Source: JBOGVZ01 sp050692985 (GTDB lineage Bacteria; Actinomycetota; UBA4738; CALAEC01). Taken from it: a DNA stretch of 5,644 nt. The notes beneath the pieces are model-generated. The model made no database searches, was not told where the DNA came from, and saw only the letters and a program-made list of their open reading frames with translations. Shown piece by piece: positions 1 through 5,608 of the stretch (its first letter is position 1; the number at the start of each line of letters is the position of its first letter). The stretch is from positions 1-5,644 of the forward strand of contig JBOGVZ010000036.1 in the NCBI GenBank assembly GCA_050692985.1. Direction: 5' to 3'. The position numbers and the translations under genes are program-made.

Positions 1-202
1 GGCCGGCGGCGACCCGGCGGCCGGCCCGGGTCCGCTGCGTCAGCCGGGCCAGCGCGCGGAACTGCTCCCCGGCCCCCGGCTCGGCCGGCCGGTACCCCAG
101 GTCGTCCGGGAGGGTCGGCCGTCGGCCCCGTGCGGCCAGGGTCCACCACACCAGGGCCACCCCGACCCCGACCGTGACCGCGCCGACGATCCCCACGGTC
201 AT
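1..202 (-). CDS. tadB: TadB-like Tad pilus platform protein, N-terminal part (truncated by window edge)
   Basis: Only the first 67 codons are present; the frame stays open to the left edge. The protein starts MTVGIVGAVTVGVGVALVWW, a single hydrophobic segment (about residues 3-22), followed by a basic, Arg-rich cytoplasmic stretch (AARGRRP, then RLTQRTRAGRR). A short N-terminal membrane helix before a cytoplasmic GspF-type domain is the usual start of TadB-family proteins, which form the inner-membrane platform driven by the TadA ATPase. The GspF domain itself would lie outside the window, so the name rests on the position directly after tadA plus the N-terminal helix. The ATG (202-200) overlaps the tadA TGA (201-199) as ATGA, and a GGAGG lies 8 bases upstream, so translation is probably coupled to tadA. 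A TadC-like protein or another membrane protein cannot be excluded. Confidence 0.75.
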   Translation of the reverse strand, partial: MTVGIVGAVTVGVGVALVWWTLAARGRRPTLPDDLGYRPAEPGAGEQFRALARLTQRTRAGRRVAAG

Positions 203-1530
203 CGGGCCGTCCTCCGGGCATCGGGCCGCCACCCGGCCGGCAGGTCCACCCCCCGGTCGCGGAGCCGCTCCAGCAGCCGGGGCCGCAGCCCCGTGGGCCG
301 CAGCTTCCCCGTGCGGTGGTCGTGGGCGAACAGCGTCTGGAGGATGATCGTGTCGCCCTCCATCCCCTGGACCTCCACGACCTCCATGACCCTTCGGGAT
401 CCGTCGCGCAGCCGCTCCTGGTGGATGATCAGCTCGAGGGCGGAGGCGATCTGCTCGCGGATGGCCCGGACCGGCAGGTCGAACCCGGCCATCAGCACCA
501 TGGTCTCCAGCCGGGACAGCGAGTCCCGCGGCGAGTTCGCGTGGATCGTGGTCAGCGAGCCCTCGTGGCCGGTGTTCATGGCCTGGAGCATGTCCAGGGC
601 CTCCCCGCCCCGGACCTCGCCCACGACGATCCGGTCGGGCCGCATCCGCAGGCTGTTGCGAACGAGGTCGCGGATCGTGACCTCTCCCCTTCCCTCCACG
701 TTGGGGGGTCGGTACTCGAGGGACACGACGTGGGGCTGGCGCAGGCGCAGCTCGGCCGCGTCCTCGATCGTGACGATGCGCTCGCTCTCCGGGACGAAGC
801 TCGACAGCACGTTGAGCGTGGTGGTCTTGCCCGAACCCGTCCCCCCGGAGATGACCATGTTCTGCTTGCCCCGCACGCACGACTCCAGGAACAGGGCCAG
901 CTCCATCGACATGGTCCCCAGGTTGATGAGGTCCTTGGAGGCGTACGGCTCGGCCCGGAACTTGCGGATCGTCAGGACCGGGGCCCGGATGGCCAGCGGC
1001 GGGATGATCGCGTTGACCCGGGAGCCGTCGGGCAGGCGGGCGTCGACCATGGGGCTCGATTCATCGAGCCGGCGCCCCACGCCGGCAACGATCTTGTCGA
1101 TCACCGCCCGGTACTGGTCCTCGTCGGTGAACTGCACGTCGGTCCGCTCGATCACGCCCTCGCGCTCCACGTAGATCTCGTCCGCCGCGTTGCACATCAC
1201 CTCGTTGACCATGGGGTCGGCAAGGAAGGGGTCGAGGGGCCCGTACCCGAGGATGTCCGAGGTCAGCTCGTCCAGGAACGCCTGCCGGGCCTTGGGGGTG
1301 ACGTGGGCGTTCTCCTCGGCCAGCACCCGGTCCAGGACCGCCGTGACCTCCTCCCAGAGCTCCGCGGGAGCGCGCCGGCCGGAGGACACCGAGGGACCGA
1401 TCTCCTCCAGCACCCGGGCCCGGACCCGGCGCTTCATCGTGCTCCACGCTCCGGTGCTCTTGCGGCGAGGGGCCTTGGCCAGGGCCGGGGCCTCCGGGCT
1501 CATCCGGGCCAGCTTCTCCGACAGCTTCAT
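199..1530 (-). CDS. tadA: TadA/CpaF secretion ATPase of the Tad pilus
   Basis: 443 aa, the normal size for the CpaF/TadA branch of VirB11/GspE-type secretion ATPases. These form a cytoplasmic hexamer that hydrolyses ATP to power pilin assembly through TadB/TadC. The N-terminal domain (about residues 60-190) has the family stretch ILGYGPLDPFL (93-103), DEIYVEREG and the segment ending in LTIRKF. The catalytic core is intact: Walker A GGTGSGKT (229-236, Lys235), an Asp box RIVTIEDAAEL (251-261, Glu256/Asp257), Walker B RIVVGEVRGGEALDM (300-314, Glu305) and a His box TGHEGSLTTIHANSP (320-334, His322/His330). The C-terminus, GKLRPTGLRPRLLERL, is also typical. There is no extra N-terminal domain such as FHA. 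The ATG at 1530 has a perfect AGGAGG four bases upstream. The gene follows tadZ by 9 bases and overlaps tadB by 4. All key residues are present, so it should be an active ATPase. Confidence 0.97.
   Translation of the reverse strand: MKLSEKLARMSPEAPALAKAPRRKSTGAWSTMKRRVRARVLEEIGPSVSSGRRAPAELWEEVTAVLDRVLAEENAHVTPKARQAFLDELTSDILGYGPLDPFLADPMVNEVMCNAADEIYVEREGVIERTDVQFTDEDQYRAVIDKIVAGVGRRLDESSPMVDARLPDGSRVNAIIPPLAIRAPVLTIRKFRAEPYASKDLINLGTMSMELALFLESCVRGKQNMVISGGTGSGKTTTLNVLSSFVPESERIVTIEDAAELRLRQPHVVSLEYRPPNVEGRGEVTIRDLVRNSLRMRPDRIVVGEVRGGEALDMLQAMNTGHEGSLTTIHANSPRDSLSRLETMVLMAGFDLPVRAIREQIASALELIIHQERLRDGSRRVMEVVEVQGMEGDTIILQTLFAHDHRTGKLRPTGLRPRLLERLRDRGVDLPAGWRPDARRTAR
203..215 (-). promoter_or_regulatory. 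Ribosome binding site of tadB, inside the end of tadA
   Basis: GGAGG at 215-211 lies 8 bases before the ATG at 202 and within the last codons of tadA. It supports a real start at the ATGA overlap rather than one further downstream. Confidence 0.6.
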
Positions 1531-1542
1531 CGTCCCTCCTCA
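1531..1542 (-). promoter_or_regulatory. Ribosome binding site of tadA sharing a base with the tadZ stop codon
   Basis: On the minus strand the sequence reads TGAGGAGGGACG and then ATG. The TGA (1542-1540) ends tadZ, and its A is the first base of AGGAGG (1540-1535), four bases before the tadA ATG. A ribosome terminating on tadZ therefore sits on the tadA initiation site. This is the only consensus AGGAGG among the gene junctions of the operon. Confidence 0.75.
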
Positions 1543-2787
1543 GGTCTGGGTAGCGGGGTCCAGGCGGCGGCGGAACAGGCGCGACAGCAGCCCCGCGCGC
1601 GCGTGGCCGTTGGCGCTGCGTCCCACCGTGGCCAGGGCGGGCTCATCGGGGAGGATCCGCTCCAGGCACTCGGCCAGGGACCAGCTGATGTCCGAGGCGG
1701 GCGCGGCCTCCAGGACCGGCCGCCCGGCGTTGTACGAGCGAGAGACCTCCTTCGAGTACGGCAGGATGCCCCGGAACCCCTGGGGGAACAGCCGCTGCAC
1801 CTCGGCGGGGGACAGGCCCACGTCCTTCTCGGCCTTGTTCAGCACCAGGGAGACGCCGTCCCGGGGGATCTTCAGGCGGTCGAGCGTCTGCACGAACACC
1901 CCCAGGTTCTTCACGCTGGGGACGTCCAGCGTGGCCATCACGATGAGGCCCTCGGAGATGTCGAACGAGGCCAGCACCGGCTCGGTGAGCGCGGCCGGCG
2001 TGTCCACGATCACGTAGTGGTACAGCTCCTTGGCGAGCTGGAGCGTCCTGGTGATGTCCGGCGAGTCGATGACGTCGGCCTCCGAGGGGTCCCGGGGGGC
2101 GGCCAGCACGTCGACCCCGCTGGGGTGGTGGACCATGAACTCCCGGAACTGGGCCCGCACGGAGTCCCAGTCCCCCTCCCGGGTGGCCAGCAGGTCGTGG
2201 ATCGTGTACTGGGGCCGCAGGCGGAGGGCCGTGACCACCTCCCCGAACTGGAGGTCCAGGTCCACCAGGGCCACCCGCTTGCCCGACCGGCTGGCCAGGG
2301 CGTAGGCCAGGTTCGTGGCGAAGAACGTCTTGCCGCACCCGCCCGTGGGGCTGGTGATCGTCACGGCCCGGCCGGTGGTCCTGGCCTCGGGCCCGGTGTT
2401 TCGGCTCCCGGCCATGGCGTCCGCCAGCTCCACCGCCCGCTCCACCGCGGACCGCAGCGTCCGGGTGGCGGCGGGGAACCGGATCAGGTCCGAGGCCCCG
2501 ATCCGCACCAGGTCCCGGTCGGACGCGGCGGTGCCGTCCTTGGGGGCCACCAGGAGGGTCACCACGTCGGGGTGCTCCTCGTGGGCCCGCTGGAGGAACC
2601 GGACGCCGGTGGCCGTCAGCATCGTGGGTCCGGCGATCAGCACCCGGACCCGGCCGGAAGCCATCTCCGCCGAGGCCCGGGCGGTCTGGTGGCAGGGGAG
2701 GAGCTCGGCCTGGAGCGCGGGCGCCGCGCCCAGCAGGGCCTGGTACAGGTCGTCCTGCCGCTCGAGCACGAGGATCGACTGGCTCAT
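1540..2787 (-). CDS. tadZ: TadZ/CpaE ParA/MinD-like pilus localization ATPase with pseudo-receiver domain
   Basis: 415 aa from the ATG at 2787. TadZ/CpaE proteins are ParA/MinD-type ATPases on the inner face of the membrane that mark where the Tad pilus is built. Residues about 1-120 resemble a response-regulator receiver but look inactive: VRVLIAG (47-53) lacks the phospho-acceptor Asp, and GASDLIRFP (97-105) has Phe104 where receivers have Lys. The ATPase domain has a P-loop TGGCGKT (148-154, Lys153), an A' motif VALVDLDL (172-179, Asp176/Asp178) and Walker B YVIVDTP (Asp262). The signature lysine of the deviant Walker A (KGGxGKT) is replaced by Thr148. Near the C-terminus GLLSRLFRRRL (399-409) forms a basic amphipathic helix like the MinD membrane anchor. 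A GTG at 2790, one codon upstream, is an alternative start; the ATG is preferred because it sits better behind the GGAAGGGGG. It lies between cpaB (1-base TGATG overlap) and tadA, as expected. Confidence 0.93.
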   Translation of the reverse strand: MSQSILVLERQDDLYQALLGAAPALQAELLPCHQTARASAEMASGRVRVLIAGPTMLTATGVRFLQRAHEEHPDVVTLLVAPKDGTAASDRDLVRIGASDLIRFPAATRTLRSAVERAVELADAMAGSRNTGPEARTTGRAVTITSPTGGCGKTFFATNLAYALASRSGKRVALVDLDLQFGEVVTALRLRPQYTIHDLLATREGDWDSVRAQFREFMVHHPSGVDVLAAPRDPSEADVIDSPDITRTLQLAKELYHYVIVDTPAALTEPVLASFDISEGLIVMATLDVPSVKNLGVFVQTLDRLKIPRDGVSLVLNKAEKDVGLSPAEVQRLFPQGFRGILPYSKEVSRSYNAGRPVLEAAPASDISWSLAECLERILPDEPALATVGRSANGHARAGLLSRLFRRRLDPATQT

Positions 2788-3551
2788 CACGCCCCCTTCC
2801 CGGTGATCTCGCAGCCGGCCGACGTCTGGTCGCCCGTGCAGGCGATGTGCACGCGGATGGCGCCCTGGGTGACCGGGGGCACCATCGGGCTGCCCTGGCC
2901 TTGGGGGACCAGGGTCATCCAGATCGAGCCGACCTCCCTGCCGAACACCAGCCGGCCCGCCTCCTCCGGTGTCAGGGCCAGCACGATCACCAGCTCGCTG
3001 GTCGCTGCCCCGGCCAGGTTCTCGCCGGCGTCGCCCCCCGCCTGGGTGGCCAGCACGGGCACGTCGGCCAGGATCTTCCGGGTGACCTTGCGGCCGGTGT
3101 CCCGGAAGGTGGCGTACACGCTGACGTGGTCGCCCGGCGCCAGGTAGTAGGCCAAGCCGCCGGCCACCGAGGTGGTCACGGCGATCGCTTCGGTGCCCTC
3201 GGGGATGGCCAGCTGCCCGCCCCGGGTGGCCCCTGCCGCCGAGAACATCGAGGCCAGCAGGGTCTCGCCCGGCCGGATCGCCTCGGTGGCGAACAGTCCC
3301 TCGACCTGGCGGAGGTCCGCCACCGCCCCTTCGGGCGCATACCGGGCGGGGATCTCCGTGGCCTGGACCATGGGCTCCAGGGACCCTCCCGGGGTCCCGG
3401 CGGCGATGTCCTCCCCGGCCACCAGGGTGGTCACCGTCCGGCCTTGGTCGGCCGAATCCGTCCGCACGCTTCGCACGTAGGCGAACACCAGGGCCGCTCC
3501 CAGGAGTCCCAGCAGGAGCCCCACCACGAGCTGCAACGCTTGCCGGCGCAT
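2787..3551 (-). CDS. cpaB: CpaB/RcpC Tad pilus assembly protein (SAF domain)
   Basis: 254 aa from the ATG at 3551, a usual size for CpaB/RcpC. It has a short basic start (MRRQ), one membrane helix (about residues 6-26) and an extracytoplasmic remainder. An SAF-type domain spans about 40-104 (TLVAGEDIAAGT, then AIRPGETLLASM), followed by the RcpC/CpaB core about 113-215 with IPEGTEAIAVT and the motif YYLAPGDHVSVYAT (135-148). In diderms the family works next to the outer-membrane secretin; in monoderms its partner is unclear. Here it leads straight into tadZ with no secretin between. Two cysteines near the C-terminus (Cys238, Cys247) could form a disulfide outside the membrane. The ATG at 3557 and GTG at 3560 are in frame and overlap the tadE2 stop, but the AGGAG at 3564-3560 is only 2 bases from ATG 3557 and 8 from ATG 3551, so 3551 is chosen. 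The open frame runs upstream to 3902, but those residues are Arg/His/Gly/Pro-rich shadow of the neighbouring gene. Confidence 0.92.
   Translation of the reverse strand: MRRQALQLVVGLLLGLLGAALVFAYVRSVRTDSADQGRTVTTLVAGEDIAAGTPGGSLEPMVQATEIPARYAPEGAVADLRQVEGLFATEAIRPGETLLASMFSAAGATRGGQLAIPEGTEAIAVTTSVAGGLAYYLAPGDHVSVYATFRDTGRKVTRKILADVPVLATQAGGDAGENLAGAATSELVIVLALTPEEAGRLVFGREVGSIWMTLVPQGQGSPMVPPVTQGAIRVHIACTGDQTSAGCEITGKGA
2788..2800 (-). promoter_or_regulatory. Ribosome binding site deciding the tadZ start
   Basis: The minus strand reads GGAAGGGGGCGTG and then ATG. The AAGG core (2798-2795) is 7 bases from the ATG at 2787 but only 4 from the in-frame GTG at 2790, which favours the ATG. The site lies inside the last codons of cpaB. 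Confidence 0.55.
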
Positions 3552-3566
3552 TCCCATCACTCCTCT
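3552..3566 (-). promoter_or_regulatory. Ribosome binding site deciding the cpaB start
   Basis: AGAGGAG (3566-3560) is formed by the last codons of tadE2, which encode Arg-Glu-Glu before its TGA. Spacing from AGGAG is 8 bases to the ATG at 3551 and 2 bases to the ATG at 3557, so 3551 is the more likely initiator. Confidence 0.6.
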
Positions 3567-4009
3567 CGCATCGTTGCCGACTGGGTCAGGCAGAAGTCCT
3601 CGCCGCAGGCCGCGTCCGAGAACGAGGCGAACAGCGCGTTGGCCACCCGCCCCAGGGGCCCGGGGTCGACCCGGGCGGTGACGATCACGGTCACGGGCGT
3701 GTCGGGGAAGGCCGTGGAGGGGTCGGGCGATACCGACACCGAGGTGACGTCCAGTCCCTGTTCGGCGGCCATGCCCTCGATGTAGGACGCCACCTCGGCG
3801 CCGGTGGGGCGGAACCGGTACACGCCCGGGCGCTCGGGATCGAGCGATGCCCGGGTGGCGTACCGGGCCCCGGCCCGGCTGACGTCGGTGAGGTCCCCCC
3901 ACTGGAGGACCAGGTGGGCCACGAAGACCCCGGCGGCCACCAGGAACACCAGCAGGGGCAGGAACAGGACGAGCTCCACCGCGGCGGCGCCCCGTTCCCG
4001 GCCGGCCAT
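3557..4009 (-). CDS. tadE: TadE-like pseudopilin, second copy
   Basis: 150 aa. It starts MAGRERGAAAVELVLFLPLL: a short charged leader, Gly7, then Glu12 at position +5 of the would-be mature protein, and a hydrophobic helix (about residues 9-35). This is the TadE/TadF pseudopilin pattern, in which a prepilin peptidase (TadV/CpaA) cuts after the Gly. After the helix comes the family-like stretch DVSRAGARYATR (42-53), then a small exported domain with beta-prone segments such as TPVTVIVTARV. Cys135 and Cys140 (CGEDFC) near the end could form a disulfide outside the membrane. TadE and TadF are minor pilin-like proteins needed for pilus assembly in well-studied Tad systems. The ATG at 4009 shares one base with the previous stop (TGATG), with GGGGAGG 8 bases upstream. 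An open frame up to 4072 exists but its first 21 residues are shadow of tadE1. It could equally be called TadF; the two cannot be told apart here. Confidence 0.88.
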   Translation of the reverse strand: MAGRERGAAAVELVLFLPLLVFLVAAGVFVAHLVLQWGDLTDVSRAGARYATRASLDPERPGVYRFRPTGAEVASYIEGMAAEQGLDVTSVSVSPDPSTAFPDTPVTVIVTARVDPGPLGRVANALFASFSDAACGEDFCLTQSATMREE

Positions 4010-4449
4010 CACTCCCGCCTCCCCTGGGCGCTGGCCGACACCGTGATCGTGTCGGGGACGGGGTCCGACCACCCCAGCGCCTCCAGCGGGGCCAGCAGGA
4101 CGGCCACGGGGTTGGGGACCGAGTAGGTGGCCCGCACCGTGACGGGCGCGTTCCGGGCCGCCCCGGCGAACGAGGACGTCACCTGCACCGACGTGGGGCT
4201 GATCAGGGGGGTCACCTCGTCCACGCGAGCGGCGACCGCGCCCTCGGCCGGGTAGGTGCGGAGGTCGGGGGTGGTCGGGACCGAGGCGTACCGGGCGCCC
4301 TCGGTGGCGCCGTGCTCCAGGATGGTCCGCACGGTGGCCAGCCAGCCGCCGAACATGACCGTGCCCACCAGGGCCAGCAGCACCGGGAGCACCAGCACGA
4401 ACTCCACCGTGGCCGCCCCCCGCTCCCCGTCCGCGCGGCCCCGCATCAT
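4009..4449 (-). CDS. tadE: TadE-like pseudopilin, first copy
   Basis: 146 aa. The N-terminus MMRGRADGERGAATVEFVLV has a basic leader, Gly11 and Glu16 at +5 after the predicted prepilin-peptidase cut, followed by a membrane helix (about residues 15-40). This is the hallmark of TadE-type pseudopilins. The segment HGATEGARYAS (46-56) after the helix parallels the AGARYAT stretch of the next gene, and both proteins end in a beta-rich exported domain (PVTVRATYSV, then DTITVSASA). Unlike its neighbour it has no cysteine. The two proteins are similar mainly in the first 60 residues, as expected for old paralogues with the TadE domain. Two adjacent ATG codons (4449 and 4446) are possible starts: the first overlaps the tadG stop by 4 bases (ATGA), the second by 1 (TGATG). 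The upstream GGTGG is a weak binding site, slightly better placed for 4446. Translation is probably coupled to tadG. Confidence 0.88.
   Translation of the reverse strand: MMRGRADGERGAATVEFVLVLPVLLALVGTVMFGGWLATVRTILEHGATEGARYASVPTTPDLRTYPAEGAVAARVDEVTPLISPTSVQVTSSFAGAARNAPVTVRATYSVPNPVAVLLAPLEALGWSDPVPDTITVSASAQGRRE
4010..4024 (-). promoter_or_regulatory. Ribosome binding site of the second tadE
   Basis: GGGGAGG (4024-4018) lies 8 bases before the ATG at 4009 and inside the end of the first tadE. It supports the start right at the TGATG junction and excludes the longer open frame from 4072. Confidence 0.6.
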
Positions 4450-5594
4450 CCCACCAGCGTCCCGCCGAACAGCCCCCGGGCCGAGGTCAGCTCCTCGAGG
4501 GGGATCGGGGTCGCCTGGAAGGAGTCGGGACCGATCTGGGTCAGGTAGGCGGCGGTGAAGTCGAGCGCCGGGATGCCCAGGACGGGCATCGTGAACAGGC
4601 GGAGGATCACCACCGGGTCGCCGGTCCTGGCCGCCTCCACCGCCAGGTCCAGCGGGGAGACCGGGGCCGCCCCGCCGGGGGGGTCACACAGGTCCCGGGC
4701 GTCCAGGATCAGCTGGGACAGGTCGAAGTCCACGGTCCCGGCCAGCTCGGCGGCCAGGGCATCGTTGGCTTCCTGGACCTTGGGCAGCAGCGAGCCGCAG
4801 GCAGCCGCCGCCGTCGGGTTCGGGTTGATGTCGTGGAGAGGGGCCGGGGCCCCGGTCACCAGGTCGTCCACCGGCTCCACCAGACCGGTCAGCGCGTCGG
4901 TGCGCACCGCGGGGAGCACGATGAGGTTCTTGAAGCGGCGCCGGGCCTCCGCCACCGTGCGGAGGGTGCGCTGCTCGTCGAAGACCCCCGGCATCGGCAC
5001 GGGGGCCACCACGGCGTCGGTGATGGTCACCCGGACCCGGGGGGTCACCGTGGCCGGGGACAGGTTCTGGGGCAGCCCGTCCAGCGCGGACTGGAGCCGC
5101 TGGCAGTCGCTGCTCGCCAGCAGCTGGAGCAGCGGGTCCAGGAGCATGACCAGGGGACTGCAGATGTTCGGGCTCCCCAGGGTGTCGTAGATGCCGTCGA
5201 CGGTGTCCTCCAGGGCGGCCTGGACCTGCTCGACGGCGGGGGACTCGATGATGGGGTCGACGGTGATCGTGCCCGTGGCGCAGGTGGGGCCGGCTTTGGT
5301 GGTCGACAGGTTGTTGGCCAGGGGGGCTCCGCCGGGGCCCAGCAGGTCGTCGGCGTACCGGCAGCTGGTGATGAACGGCTCGCCAGTGGATAGCAGGCCC
5401 ACCAGGGGGAGGTTGGCCGCGCCGGCCAGCGCGCCGAGGTCGGCGGCCCGCTGGAGCTCCCGCCGGGCCCCCTGGATGGTGACCACGTTCGCTCCCCACA
5501 TCGACACCACGACCAGCCCCAGGATGGCGGCCGCCATGATCGGGGCGATCGCGCCGTCCTCGCGGCGAACAAGGCAGAAGAGGTGTCGTGGCAT
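4446..5594 (-). CDS. tadG: TadG-like Tad pilus assembly protein with an unrecognised exported domain
   Basis: 382 aa. The N-terminus has the TadE/TadG-like pattern: a short basic leader, REDGAIAPIM (11-20), a membrane helix (about 15-38), then RRELQRAADLGALAGAANLP (44-63), close to the family's R-LQ-AAD-ALAGA stretch. Position +5 after Gly14 is Ile, not Glu, so it fits TadG rather than a processed pseudopilin. The rest (about 64-382) should lie outside the membrane. I do not recognise a domain there and see no von Willebrand A metal site (DxSxS), which many proteobacterial TadG proteins carry. It holds six cysteines (78, 105, 145, 164, 266, 303), allowing up to three disulfides; Cys7 is on the cytoplasmic side. 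In Tad systems TadG is an envelope protein required for assembly, exact role unsettled. GGAG lies 6 bases before the ATG at 5594. The frame stays open to the right edge but shows no other start there, and the leader-helix architecture supports 5594. Confidence 0.82.
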   Translation of the reverse strand: MPRHLFCLVRREDGAIAPIMAAAILGLVVVSMWGANVVTIQGARRELQRAADLGALAGAANLPLVGLLSTGEPFITSCRYADDLLGPGGAPLANNLSTTKAGPTCATGTITVDPIIESPAVEQVQAALEDTVDGIYDTLGSPNICSPLVMLLDPLLQLLASSDCQRLQSALDGLPQNLSPATVTPRVRVTITDAVVAPVPMPGVFDEQRTLRTVAEARRRFKNLIVLPAVRTDALTGLVEPVDDLVTGAPAPLHDINPNPTAAAACGSLLPKVQEANDALAAELAGTVDFDLSQLILDARDLCDPPGGAAPVSPLDLAVEAARTGDPVVILRLFTMPVLGIPALDFTAAYLTQIGPDSFQATPIPLEELTSARGLFGGTLVG

Positions 5595-5608
5595 CCTGGT
5601 CTCCGTCA
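5595..5608 (-). promoter_or_regulatory. Ribosome binding site of tadG, next to a possible upstream stop codon
   Basis: GGAG (5604-5601) lies 6 bases before the ATG at 5594. A TGA just upstream (5608-5606) would end a frame that is open to the window edge and reads PPRGRPARPLHT. That could be the tail of a preceding operon gene with a spacing like the tadZ-tadA one, or chance. No promoter-like boxes are visible in the 50 bases available. Confidence 0.55.

Noticed and set aside
316..3147. A plus-strand open frame of more than 900 codons opposite tadA, tadZ and part of cpaB
   Set aside because: Across tadA and tadZ it is in exact reverse-complement register with those genes, so its stops would require TTA, CTA or TCA codons on the coding strand, which are rarely used at this GC content. 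Its translation is rich in His/Gly/Pro/Asp/Arg with no recognisable domain, and the minus strand encodes clear conserved families.
3552..3902. N-terminal extension of the cpaB frame up to 3902
   Set aside because: The extra residues are Arg/His/Gly/Pro-rich and lie over the tadE2 coding sequence. The membrane helix directly after MRRQ and the AGGAG site fix the start near 3551.
4010..4072. N-terminal extension of the second tadE to 4072
   Set aside because: It would put about 21 polar residues before the leader, overlap tadE1 by more than 60 bases and ignore the well-placed GGGGAGG before 4009.
2847..5393. Other long plus-strand open frames (for example 2847-3785 and 4833-5393)
   Set aside because: They have the same origin: antisense shadows in register with cpaB and tadG, low-complexity translations and no supporting ribosome binding sites or neighbours.
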